DNA of 64,000 nucleotides from Legionella quinlivanii (GTDB taxonomy: Bacteria > Pseudomonadota > Gammaproteobacteria > Legionellales > Legionellaceae). Location of the stretch: assembly GCF_003265995.1 (NCBI RefSeq), contig NZ_MVJN01000005.1, positions 276,064 to 340,063 of the forward strand, given 5' to 3'. How positions within the stretch are numbered: position 1 is the first letter of the stretch; each line of letters starts with the position of its first letter. The translations under genes were made by a program, and so were the position numbers. The notes under the pieces were generated by a model. It searched no databases. It was not told where the DNA came from and saw only the letters and a list, made by a program, of their open reading frames with translations. Positions 10,797 to 18,508 of the stretch are shown here, piece by piece.

Positions 10797-10922
10797 AATT
10801 TACACCGGTTCACTATCTATAGACTATCTTAGCTCAATTTAAGGATAGGTGTATCCCTGATAAATAGAAAAAAATTTGTAAATCCAGGCAGCAGTCAACA
10901 AAAAGTGGTGCATCGCAAGCTA

Positions 10923-11147
10923 TTAGTTTGGAGCGACATACTGATAGTAAACGGGTGGTGTGGCTTTACACTTGAAACAACTGCTCTGACAGGCTGACTT
11001 TTCCTGACAGCAGGCAATCATTCCTTTGCGCAGCCACAGATCAAGCATAGGCTGCAGTGCGCCAATATCGACGCCTAATAATCTTGCCAATTGCTGATTA
11101 CTGGCTACTTTCTCTTTTTTAAAATACTCAAGAATTTGCATAAGCAT
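10923..11147 (-). CDS. feoC: FeoC-like winged-helix protein
   Basis: A 74-aa protein at the FeoC position, after feoA and feoB. The N-terminal half (residues 1-50) is a predicted winged-helix domain (YFKKEKVASNQQLARLLGVD), as in FeoC. The C-terminal half has a cysteine cluster (CCQEKSACQSSCFKC, about residues 47-61), recalling the variable Fe-S or metal-binding cysteines of enterobacterial FeoC. It overlaps the 3' end of feoB by 20 bp, indicating translational coupling. FeoC is thought to stabilise FeoB or act as a redox/iron-sensitive partner; that role is taken from the family, not shown here. Confidence 0.8.
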   Translation of the reverse strand: MLMQILEYFKKEKVASNQQLARLLGVDIGALQPMLDLWLRKGMIACCQEKSACQSSCFKCKATPPVYYQYVAPN

Positions 11148-13347
11148 GTTTATTTTTCCTAACCCCCTGCCAGCGAAGGTAACTGATAAATCCAGTCATG
11201 AACAGTGCCAAACCTGTAATCCAGCTAATTGTCTGATACGGATGCTGACCGAATCGCGCCAATTGATAAAATAAAACCGCTGCTGTGTAAGCCACTACAA
11301 AAGACCAGATCACTGAAAACCACATTAACTGGCGATTGGCTTCCTGGCGAATAGCTGCCATTGTGGAAACACAGGGTATATATAAAAGGATAAACAATAA
11401 ATAGGCAAATGCACCGGCTTTTCCATCAAAACGCTCGGCCATCATGCCATACATTGAATGAGAAAGCTCGTTATCAGGCGCGCTTGCCAGAATGGGATTA
11501 ATCAAAGCCTGCCCGAGATTGGCCAGATTTTCAGGAATTGACCAGAAGGCCGATTGCAGTGAGCCCAGGAAATCAAAGCCGTCAAGCGCAGATTGTCCTA
11601 CATGACCCAGTTGTGCATAAAGAGAGTTTAAAGAGCCGACCACCACCTCTTTTGCCAGCATGCCAGTCAGGAGTCCCACCGTGGCCGGCCAGTTTTCCTG
11701 GGTTAGCCCCATGGGCGCAAACAGCGGCGTCAGCCATTGACCCAGCAAGGACAAAACGGAATGCGTATCGGCCTCATTACTGCTAATGCCGCCACTGACT
11801 GTCAGGGCATTTAAACCGCCCAATAAAATGCAAACAGGAATAATGACCCGCCCGGCGCGCACAATAAAATGTTTCAAGCGAAAGCCGGTCTCTCTGAGCA
11901 GGCGGCGTAATGAAGGCTTATGATAAACGGGCAGTTCCAGAACCAAAGGCGACGCCTGTCCCTGCAAAGTGGTTTTACGCAGCAGTAACCCGGTTAATAC
12001 CGCCATTAAAATACCAATAAGATATAAGGCAAAAACGACGTTTTGTCCCCCGCTGGGAAAAAACGCGGCGACAAACACTGCGTAAATCGCCAGACGGGCG
12101 CTGCAGGACATAAAAGGGCTCATTAATACTGTTAGTAAGCGATCTCGTTCGGAATCGAGGGTTCTTGCCGCCATAATAGCAGGCACGTTGCAGCCGAATC
12201 CGACAATCATCGGTACAAAGGATTTACCCGGCAAGCCCAAAAGGCGCATCAGTTTATCGACCACAAATGCCGCTCTCGCCATATAACCGGATGCTTCCAG
12301 CAGCGAGAGAAAAAAGAACATCGAGGCAATCACCGGAATAAAGGTCAGTGTGGTATTAATTCCCACTCCAATGCCGTTGGCAATCAAGGCTATTAACCAT
12401 TGTGGTGTATGTATTTGCGCCAATAGCCAGGCACTGCCCTGCACAAAAAGAGTATCGGTAGTAATGTCAAAGAAGTCCTGAAATGCCCCGCCGACATTGA
12501 TAGCAAATAAAAACATCAGATACATGACGGCGAGAAATACAGGAAAACCCAGAAATCGGTTTAATACAAAACGATCCAGCCGGGCGGTGAAATGCTCGCT
12601 GGCATCACTTTTTTTCTGCTGAACGCTGTTCACAATCTCATGAATAAGCTGATAGCGGGCATCCGCCAGGCTGATATCATAGTCCGCCAGGGAGCCAGCC
12701 TCTGAAAAACAGACGCCACCCTCAAGACTCCTCAAGGCGTGGTAATGAGCCAAATGCGGCATCAGCTGCTTATCATCAATAAGGTGCCGGGTGAAATCCT
12801 GTAATTCCTTTTCTGCGTCCGCAGGCAGAGACAAGGTTAACGGCTTACAGGATCCTTTGTGATCCATAATTTGCGCTTCGAGCGCCCTGAAGCCGACTTT
12901 TTTATGGGATTGCAAGGGAACGACTGGACAACCCAGACGTTTTGACAACTGTTCTATCTGGATGCTTACGCCTTGTTGTTCTGCAATATCAGTCATATTC
13001 AAAGCGACTATGAGCGGCTTGCCCAACTCAAGTAATTGGCTGGTTAAATATAAATGGCGCTCAAGATGGCTGGCATCGATCACGTTCACAATTAAATCGG
13101 CAGGTAATTCCATAACCGCCCGCGAGGCAATTTGCTCATCCTGGCTGGCTTCCCCTGCTGCGGCTGACAGACTGTAAATGCCTGGTAAGTCGGTGATGGC
13201 AATGGACTCATCCCGCACTTTAAATGAGCCGGTTTTCTTTTCAACCGTAACACCAGGCCAGTTGCCAATGCGCTGATTTTCACCGGTCAAGCCATTGAAC
13301 AATGTTGTTTTACCGCAATTGGGATTACCCACCAATAAAATATGCAT
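11128..13347 (-). CDS. feoB: Ferrous iron transporter FeoB
   Basis: FeoB, 739 aa, imports Fe2+ across the inner membrane. The N-terminal G domain has G1 GNPNCGKTTLFN (residues 7-18), G3 DLPGIYSL (about 54-61) and G4 NMTD (about 120). A helical spacer region follows, then the membrane domain from about residue 275 with multiple helices and two Gate-like motifs around PMIVGFGCNVPAIMA and the later GMLAKEVVVGSL. The start codon overlaps the feoA stop codon (TAATG). Full family length, no damage seen. Iron regulation is suggested by the Fur-like site upstream of feoA. Confidence 0.97.
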   Translation of the reverse strand: MHILLVGNPNCGKTTLFNGLTGENQRIGNWPGVTVEKKTGSFKVRDESIAITDLPGIYSLSAAAGEASQDEQIASRAVMELPADLIVNVIDASHLERHLYLTSQLLELGKPLIVALNMTDIAEQQGVSIQIEQLSKRLGCPVVPLQSHKKVGFRALEAQIMDHKGSCKPLTLSLPADAEKELQDFTRHLIDDKQLMPHLAHYHALRSLEGGVCFSEAGSLADYDISLADARYQLIHEIVNSVQQKKSDASEHFTARLDRFVLNRFLGFPVFLAVMYLMFLFAINVGGAFQDFFDITTDTLFVQGSAWLLAQIHTPQWLIALIANGIGVGINTTLTFIPVIASMFFFLSLLEASGYMARAAFVVDKLMRLLGLPGKSFVPMIVGFGCNVPAIMAARTLDSERDRLLTVLMSPFMSCSARLAIYAVFVAAFFPSGGQNVVFALYLIGILMAVLTGLLLRKTTLQGQASPLVLELPVYHKPSLRRLLRETGFRLKHFIVRAGRVIIPVCILLGGLNALTVSGGISSNEADTHSVLSLLGQWLTPLFAPMGLTQENWPATVGLLTGMLAKEVVVGSLNSLYAQLGHVGQSALDGFDFLGSLQSAFWSIPENLANLGQALINPILASAPDNELSHSMYGMMAERFDGKAGAFAYLLFILLYIPCVSTMAAIRQEANRQLMWFSVIWSFVVAYTAAVLFYQLARFGQHPYQTISWITGLALFMTGFISYLRWQGVRKNKHAYANS

Positions 13348-13574
13348 TATGCCTTCTCCAGAAGCAGATAACGCGCTTCTTCCCGACGCAAACTAATGGA
13401 TGTGCCACGAACCTCAACTTGTACAGGACAGCCCAGGGGAGCCACACGAATAATTTTTAATTCCGCGCCGCGCGTGATACCTAAAGAAAGCAGCCTGCGC
13501 CGATAGGAGGGCTCAGTGATGCCAAAATCAAGCAAACGCACACAATCACCTTTTTTTAAATCATCTATTCGCAT
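13347..13574 (-). CDS. feoA: Ferrous iron transport accessory protein FeoA
   Basis: FeoA, 75 aa, is an SH3-like cytosolic partner of FeoB. The sequence shows the usual small beta-barrel pattern (KGDCVRLLDFG, LLSLGITRGAELKIIRVAPLG, SISLRREEARYLLLE). It is first in feoABC and overlaps feoB by one base, so the two are translationally coupled. The ribosome-binding site is weak (upstream sequence is A/T rich with no clear GGAG). Confidence 0.95.
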   Translation of the reverse strand: MRIDDLKKGDCVRLLDFGITEPSYRRRLLSLGITRGAELKIIRVAPLGCPVQVEVRGTSISLRREEARYLLLEKA

Positions 13575-13624
13575 CTAAGTTTACAAATTGACAGCAATAA
13601 AATTAATTCTAACATAAATGATAT

Positions 13625-13639
13625 CGATAATCATTCTCA
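13625..13639. promoter_or_regulatory. Fur-box-like site upstream of feoABC
   Basis: CGATAATCATTCTCA matches the 7-1-7 Fur consensus TGATAATNATTATCA at all but two positions. It lies about 50 bp before the feoA start and just upstream of a TAGAAT -10-like hexamer, where bound Fe-Fur would block transcription when iron is plentiful. This is a motif match only. Confidence 0.65.
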
Positions 13640-13674
13640 TTTGAATTTTATTTACCTGCGAACAACAACCTGAT

Positions 13675-14136
13675 TCATCTTCTGGGTGCAGTAAATGTTC
13701 CCAGACATTTTATAGTGTTTAGGAGGATAGAAAAATTTTTATGAAGTGGATTTATAACTAAATTAAATTCCTCTGGAATCACTACGGAAGGAACAGCGAT
13801 AGCCATATATTTTTGTTGATTAAATAAAGTCTCTTCAGAAAAATCTCTGGTTATATCCGCTGCTGGAGAGGTATTCCATCCCGCTGGAAAATCCTCAACC
13901 TGATATTTTTTAATGAATCTTTGAGGAACATCAATTGAATACTTTGAATAAGAAAAACCAGATACTGACAAGCCATTATGCGATAACCATTCAAGAGTGC
14001 ATAGGGCTATTGATTGCGAACAATAAATTACTTTTCTTCCTTTATGATTCCATCTGCCTTGCTCATGGACTCCTCCATCTCCTGAAAATACTATCTCAGG
14101 TTTGGTTGAAAAACTTGCTCTATACCAAATTGTCAT
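13675..14136 (-). CDS. RES-domain toxin
   Basis: A 153-aa RES-domain protein. Characterised RES toxins degrade NAD+ and arrest growth. Visible RES features are an N-terminal WYRAS arginine, the HEQGRWNHKGRKVIYCS block (about residues 25-41), the glutamate in CTLEWLSH (about 54) and the C-terminal VPSVVIPEEFNLVINPLH, where the conserved Asn-Pro-His lies. Its ATG overlaps the stop codon of the upstream antitoxin (TAATG). Size and order (antitoxin first) match type II RES/Xre loci. Nothing obvious is broken, so it is predicted active. Confidence 0.9.
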   Translation of the reverse strand: MTIWYRASFSTKPEIVFSGDGGVHEQGRWNHKGRKVIYCSQSIALCTLEWLSHNGLSVSGFSYSKYSIDVPQRFIKKYQVEDFPAGWNTSPAADITRDFSEETLFNQQKYMAIAVPSVVIPEEFNLVINPLHKNFSILLNTIKCLGTFTAPRR

Positions 14137-14540
14137 TAACTATAGATACCATAATTTATTTGTTGAAGAACCTGTTCAACCAAGCGATGTCCTGCTTCTG
14201 TGTCTAACAGATCAATAGGCGCTCTTCCCCCCAGAGAATCAATTTCTCTATATAACCAATTCTTAGCTTCAGGGAAGCCTATAATCTGGCTTGCCAGTTG
14301 AATTATTGAAATTAAACGCAACAACTTTTCAGTCGATGGAGAATCAAGAGCCCTTTTTTCTCTTTTCTTAGTTTTATATGTTGATGCTGTTATATCCAGT
14401 CTGTTTAATACATCCTGCATTACAAAGCTTTTTGATTTTAAAAATTTTTCAAAGGTATCAGGGAGAGCACCATTCCTTATGATTTCAATTTCTTTGAATG
14501 GATCTTTTAATGCTTGCATTAAATTATCTGGTGTTAACAT
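14136..14540 (-). CDS. Xre/MbcA/ParS-type antitoxin of the RES pair
   Basis: A 134-aa antitoxin with the typical two-part fold: an N-terminal Xre-like helix-turn-helix (roughly residues 35-75, VLNRLDITASTYKTKKREKRALDSPSTEKL is interrupted here for length) and a C-terminal MbcA/ParS toxin-binding segment ending in PIDLLDTEAGHRLVEQVLQQ. The inner ATG at 14540 is preferred over 14546 because GGAG lies seven bases before it but only one base before the outer ATG. It probably represses its own operon through the dyad upstream. Confidence 0.87.
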   Translation of the reverse strand: MLTPDNLMQALKDPFKEIEIIRNGALPDTFEKFLKSKSFVMQDVLNRLDITASTYKTKKREKRALDSPSTEKLLRLISIIQLASQIIGFPEAKNWLYREIDSLGGRAPIDLLDTEAGHRLVEQVLQQINYGIYS

Positions 14541-14579
14541 ATTCATCTCCAGCTACATACTTAATTTTAAGTATATAAA

Positions 14580-14597
14580 TACACTTTGTAAAGTATA
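14580..14597. promoter_or_regulatory. Probable operator of the RES/Xre operon
   Basis: TACACTTTGTAAAGTATA is a dyad with eight-base arms (one mismatch) about 40 bp upstream of the antitoxin start, in very A/T-rich DNA. AAGTATATA occurs twice here as a direct repeat (about 14569 and 14590). Autorepression by the antitoxin is the usual arrangement; binding is inferred. Confidence 0.5.
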
Positions 14598-14653
14598 TAT
14601 CAATACCGTTGACTTTAAACTAAGGCCCCATCCAGAGAATTGAACAAGCGGCA

Positions 14654-15745
14654 TTAATCCAGGCTGGATAAAAGCCTGCCTGACCTATTGGTACGCCGTT
14701 GCAAATAATCTTCCGACTGCATTTCTTCAAGCCGGCTCAAGGTGCGCTTGAATGGCTGGGTCATTTCACCGCTGCGGTAAAGTTCGCTTAGAGGAACTTC
14801 AGCCGACAGGATCAGGCGGATACCGCGGTCATACATCACATCAATGAAATGGATGAATAAAATGGCATAAATAGTATCCCGTTCACTGAACTTAGGTATT
14901 GAACTTACAAAAACCGTGTCGAACTGTTCGGCAATTTCCAGATAATCCAGCTGGCTTCGCGGTAAATTGCAGATTACTCTGAAGTCAAACCAGATTTGCA
15001 CCTCTGCTTTCATGAGATAGGGAATGTCACGATTCTGAACCTGCAAAGCGCCCGCTCCTTGAAAATGCGGGTCCAATTCAATGAATTGCTTCTCCATTAA
15101 TGACTGAGTGGCCGGTGTTAATGGGTAGAGATAGGTTTCTACATGCTTTTGCCGGCCCAGGCGATAGTCACGGCGTTCTCTGAGCTCAATAATCTGGCAA
15201 TGGGTTTTAATTGCCGCAATGGCCGGTAAAAAGCGGGCTCTGTGCACTCCCTTCCAATAAAGCTTGTCCGGCGGGCTATTGGAAGTTGCCACCAGGATAA
15301 TTCCCTGCTCAAACAGGGCTTGCAATAACTCGCCGAGGATCATCGCATAAGCGATATCGTCCACCATAAATTCATCGAAGCATAATACTCTTGTGGAGCG
15401 GGCAATATCGCTGGCTATCCGCTGCAAAGGATTTTTTATGCCCTGCAGGGCTCGCAGGCGTTTATCGACCTGCTGCATAAAATGATGAAAATGAAAACGG
15501 AGTTTCTCTTTAATAGAAAGATTTTCGTAAAACATATCCATTAAAAAGGTTTTACCGACTCCTACTGAGCCATACATATACAACCCCGTAAGAGGCGCTT
15601 TCCAGCGCGAAAATAGTGAAAATTTTTTCGGGGCGCTTAGCTCGGTACTTAATTTCTCAAGCAGAAGTAAAACATCACGCTGCAGCGGATCGTTTTCAAT
15701 ATCACCGGTCTGAATAGCTCGGTCATACTGTTCAAGCAGGCTCAT
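14654..15745 (-). CDS. zapE: ZapE-like AFG1-family ATPase
   Basis: A cell-division ATPase of 363 aa. In E. coli ZapE associates with FtsZ and affects Z-ring dynamics under stress. The P-loop is GSVGVGKTFLMDMFY (about residues 59-73) and Walker B is VLCFDEFMVDDI (about 118-129), followed by the sensor VATSNSPPDKLY. The C-terminal part has the family's RLILSAEVPLSELY. Length matches (about 375 in E. coli). It overlaps the upstream hydrolase gene by 14 bp, implying co-translation. Confidence 0.93.
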   Translation of the reverse strand: MSLLEQYDRAIQTGDIENDPLQRDVLLLLEKLSTELSAPKKFSLFSRWKAPLTGLYMYGSVGVGKTFLMDMFYENLSIKEKLRFHFHHFMQQVDKRLRALQGIKNPLQRIASDIARSTRVLCFDEFMVDDIAYAMILGELLQALFEQGIILVATSNSPPDKLYWKGVHRARFLPAIAAIKTHCQIIELRERRDYRLGRQKHVETYLYPLTPATQSLMEKQFIELDPHFQGAGALQVQNRDIPYLMKAEVQIWFDFRVICNLPRSQLDYLEIAEQFDTVFVSSIPKFSERDTIYAILFIHFIDVMYDRGIRLILSAEVPLSELYRSGEMTQPFKRTLSRLEEMQSEDYLQRRTNRSGRLLSSLD

Positions 15746-16394
15746 AACCTATTTCTCTTGCAATTAACAGCTGCTTTAAGGCAGCCTTTAGTTCCAGCAG
15801 TTTTCCATGAAAAAAATGCCCGGTATCCGCAAACCGTATTAATTCAATCTGCGGCTCCCTGGCGGCAAAATCCAAAACGAGGGATAATGGGACCACATCG
15901 TCCTCGTCGCCCTGGAAAATAGTCCAGTCATGAGGCTTGAACAGGGAATAATCGTAGTGATGCACGGGCGGCGCAATGCTGATTAATAAACGATGCGGGC
16001 AATACGCCGCACTGCGGTAAGTAACAAATGAGCCGAAGGAAAACCCCGCCAGAATCACTTCAGCATTGGGTACAGCTTCCCGATATAATTGAATCAGCTT
16101 CAGCATATCCTCGCTTTCGCCAATGCCTTCATCATATTGGCCCTTTGACTCACCCACACCGCGAAAATTGAAGCGGATACTGGGAATACCCCGCTCCCTG
16201 AAAGCACGTGCCATCGTGGTCACCACTTTATTATTCATGGAGCCGCCTTGCAGAGAATGAGGATGTCCAAGGAAGGCAATCGCAGGTGTCATTGATTGCG
16301 CGGGAACGCTAAGCACCGCTTCCAGAGCGCCTGCATCGCCTTCAAAACTGAAAGGATGTTCGCCAGGTATATTCAATTTGTCAACAGGTATCAT
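15732..16394 (-). CDS. Alpha/beta hydrolase
   Basis: A cytosolic serine hydrolase of 220 aa resembling the YtmA/dienelactone-hydrolase-like group of unknown substrate. The nucleophile elbow is AGFSFGSFVTY (GFSFG, Ser at about 116). The acid is likely in GDEDDVVPL and the histidine in DTGHFFHGKL near the C-terminus. FRGVGESKGQYDEG is the characteristic loop after the oxyanion strand. No signal peptide. It is the first gene of a two-gene unit with zapE (14-bp overlap). Confidence 0.85.
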   Translation of the reverse strand: MIPVDKLNIPGEHPFSFEGDAGALEAVLSVPAQSMTPAIAFLGHPHSLQGGSMNNKVVTTMARAFRERGIPSIRFNFRGVGESKGQYDEGIGESEDMLKLIQLYREAVPNAEVILAGFSFGSFVTYRSAAYCPHRLLISIAPPVHHYDYSLFKPHDWTIFQGDEDDVVPLSLVLDFAAREPQIELIRFADTGHFFHGKLLELKAALKQLLIAREIGYEPA

Positions 16395-16483
16395 TACGGT
16401 CCAGCCAGTTTAAATTAATGGTAAATTATACCCCAGCAGCTTCAAAATGCCAGGTTTTGGGCGACGTGAGTATATAACTCATC

Positions 16484-16511
16484 TTGCAATTTGATGCACG
16501 TGCTTTATGAT
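16484..16511 (+). promoter_or_regulatory. Sigma70-like promoter of panB
   Basis: TTGCAA (16484-16489) and TATGAT (16506-16511) are separated by 16 bp. A transcript would begin near 16518, giving a leader of about 145 nt before the panB ATG, which is long for a biosynthetic gene. Confidence 0.55.
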
Positions 16512-16519
16512 CTAAGTAA

Positions 16520-16655
16520 GGAGTTTATTTTTACTAAACAAACTCCCCCAGCACTGACCCGATGGGCAGTGACTTTGACAAACACTTATATGAAATGGAG
16601 GACTTGATCCATGAGACAGGTACCTGAATTATTCCCTGTTATAACTCAGACAGGG
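16520..16655 (+). other. Structured panB 5' leader
   Basis: Three inverted repeats occupy the predicted leader. Hairpin 1 pairs GGAGTTT (16520) with AAACTCC (16540). Hairpin 2 pairs CACTG-A-CCC with GGG-CAGTG (16552-16571) around a GAT loop. Hairpin 3 pairs CCCTGT (16634) with ACAGGG (16650), and its 3' arm contains part of the GGGAGA ribosome-binding site. This could be a regulatory leader; it matches no riboswitch class I recognise. Confidence 0.4.
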
Positions 16656-16663
16656 AGAACATC

Positions 16664-17449
16664 ATGAAAATCACCGATTTCAAGCGTAAAAAAGCATTAG
16701 GTGAAAAAATATCCTTTCTGACCTGCTACGACTACCCATCCGCCTGCATTATTGCAGAAACTGAACTGGATTGTGTTCTGGTGGGTGATTCAGTGGCCAT
16801 GGCTGTTCACGGCTATGAGACAACGGTAATGGCTACCATTGAAATGATGGAATTTCATACTCGTGCAGTTGCGCGTGGTATAAAAAAACAATTCCTGGTC
16901 AGCGATCTGCCTTTCCTGGCGCATAAAGGTTCACAGCAGGAAACCGTTGCCAATGTACGGCGTCTGCTGCAGGCTGGAGCGCAGGCCGTAAAAATTGAAG
17001 GCGGGGATTTGGACACCTGCAAAACCATAACCCATTTGGTCGCCGCTGGCGTACCGGTTGTGGGTCATATTGGCCTTACTCCCCAGTCAGTTCATCAGCT
17101 GGGCGGGTATAAGGTGCAGGGTAAAACCCTGGAGCAGGCAGAGCAATTACTTAACCAGGCCAAAGATCTGGAGGCCGCCGGCTGCTGCGCTCTGGTTCTG
17201 GAATGCGTTCCTCAGAATGTGGCGGAACACATAACCAGCCATCTTTCTATCCCGACAATTGGTATAGGAGCCGGTGTGGGAACAGACGGGCAGGTATTGG
17301 TTTGGCATGATATGCTGGGCTTAAATGATTTCAAACCGCATTTCCTCAAACAATATTGTGAAGGTAAAGCCTATTTTCGACAGGCGATCAATGACTATAT
17401 TAATGAAGTCAGGCATGCACAATTTCCAGCGAAGGAACATGCTTTTTAA
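16664..17449 (+). CDS. panB: 3-methyl-2-oxobutanoate hydroxymethyltransferase
   Basis: PanB, 261 aa, makes ketopantoate from 2-oxoisovalerate using methylene-tetrahydrofolate, the first committed step to pantothenate and CoA. Metal and substrate motifs are visible: LTCYDYPSA, VLVGDSVAMAVHGY (Mg-binding Asp), KIEGG, VVGHIGLTPQSVHQLGGY (about residues 133-150) and GIGAGVGTDGQVLVWHD. A strong ribosome site GGGAGA lies six bases before the ATG. Followed after about 200 bp by panC, with a palindromic repeat between them. Confidence 0.96.
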   Translation: MKITDFKRKKALGEKISFLTCYDYPSACIIAETELDCVLVGDSVAMAVHGYETTVMATIEMMEFHTRAVARGIKKQFLVSDLPFLAHKGSQQETVANVRRLLQAGAQAVKIEGGDLDTCKTITHLVAAGVPVVGHIGLTPQSVHQLGGYKVQGKTLEQAEQLLNQAKDLEAAGCCALVLECVPQNVAEHITSHLSIPTIGIGAGVGTDGQVLVWHDMLGLNDFKPHFLKQYCEGKAYFRQAINDYINEVRHAQFPAKEHAF

Positions 17450-17460
17450 GTGGAGATTAG

Positions 17461-17583
17461 GTTAAGGGAGTTCTGCAATTACATGTAGGTTGGGCCCTTG
17501 GCCCAACATTGAGTTATGGAGTGGTTCGACCCTTTTGTTGGGCCAAGGGCCCAACCTACAATAACTCCTTAAGTTAATGGCAT
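17461..17583. repeat. MITE-like palindromic element, core type A, copy 1
   Basis: Between panB and panC. It contains a perfect 24-bp inverted repeat (17484-17507 with 17537-17560; each arm contains GTAGGTTGGGCCCTTGG or its complement) separated by 29 bp. The right end CTCCTTAAGTTAATGGCA matches the terminal sequence of the copies at 34791 and 39002; the left end is eroded to GTTAAGGGAGTTCTGCAATT. In RNA the arms could form a very stable hairpin that might uncouple panC from panB or protect the upstream message. Confidence 0.8.
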
Positions 17584-17647
17584 TGTCTCTAACTCTCTCC
17601 CCTGAGGGGAGAAAGTATTTTACCTTAATAGTGAAGGCTACAAAATT

Positions 17648-18409
17648 ATGCAAATTTTTAATCGACTTGAGGACTGGATTAACTTTCGCCGTTCATTGCC
17701 AGAAAAAGCAGATATTGGTTTTGCCCCCACGATGGGTAATCTGCACATCGGTCATTTGTCGCTTTTTGAAAGAAGCAAGCGAGAGAATGCACTCACTGCA
17801 ACCAGCCTCTTTGTCAATCCAACTCAATTTAACCGTCAGGATGATTTTAATCATTATCCCCGCAGCCTCGAAGCCGATTTACAGTTAATGGAAAATGCCG
17901 GCGTTGATTTTTGCCTGCTGCCAGAAAAGGAGGCTATTTATCATGATGGTTACACCTACCAGATTCAGGAAAACGAGTTTTGCAAATTGATGGAGGGGCA
18001 ATACCGTCCCGGGCATTTTAATGGCGTGCTGACCATCGTAATGAAATTATTTAATCTGATTAAACCGGACCGCGCCTACTTTGGGGAAAAGGACTATCAG
18101 CAATATCAATTGATCAAAGGAATGGTTTCCGCCTTTTTTATGGACATCGAGGTCATTGGCTGTCCCACAATCAGGGAAGAAAGTGGATTGGCCTATAGCT
18201 CGAGAAACAACCGCCTGACCGCAGAACAAAAACAGTTAGCGAACCAGTTTGCGCAAATTTTTCATCAGAACAAATCCTGTGCCGAGATTATTACCGAGCT
18301 GGAATCCAGGGGTATACAGGTGGAATATTTGCTTGATTATCAGAACCGTCGTTATGCCGCGGTCCTGATTGGCGACATTCGCTTAATTGATAATTTTGCC
18401 AGAACATGA
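17648..18409 (+). CDS. panC: Pantothenate synthetase
   Basis: PanC, 253 aa, joins pantoate and beta-alanine with ATP through a pantoyl-adenylate. The class I synthetase-like ATP motifs are present: [10 protein letters not shown] (about residues 28-37), FVNPTQF, then [13 protein letters not shown] (KDYQQ motif) and the KMSKS-like SSRNNRL. It is about 25-30 residues shorter than the E. coli enzyme, the difference being at the C-terminus, but all catalytic blocks are present. Start chosen at the ATG after GAAGG. Its distance from panB and the intervening repeat suggest partly independent expression. Confidence 0.94.
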   Translation: MQIFNRLEDWINFRRSLPEKADIGFAPTMGNLHIGHLSLFERSKRENALTATSLFVNPTQFNRQDDFNHYPRSLEADLQLMENAGVDFCLLPEKEAIYHDGYTYQIQENEFCKLMEGQYRPGHFNGVLTIVMKLFNLIKPDRAYFGEKDYQQYQLIKGMVSAFFMDIEVIGCPTIREESGLAYSSRNNRLTAEQKQLANQFAQIFHQNKSCAEIITELESRGIQVEYLLDYQNRRYAAVLIGDIRLIDNFART

Positions 18410-18508
18410 GGCGATTACGCCTGTGTGCAAGCTTGATTGCCGGCTTTTTCTATGTCAACCTATGGTGATTATAACGCCAACCCAAACTCATTAAATTGAA
18501 ATAAGCTG

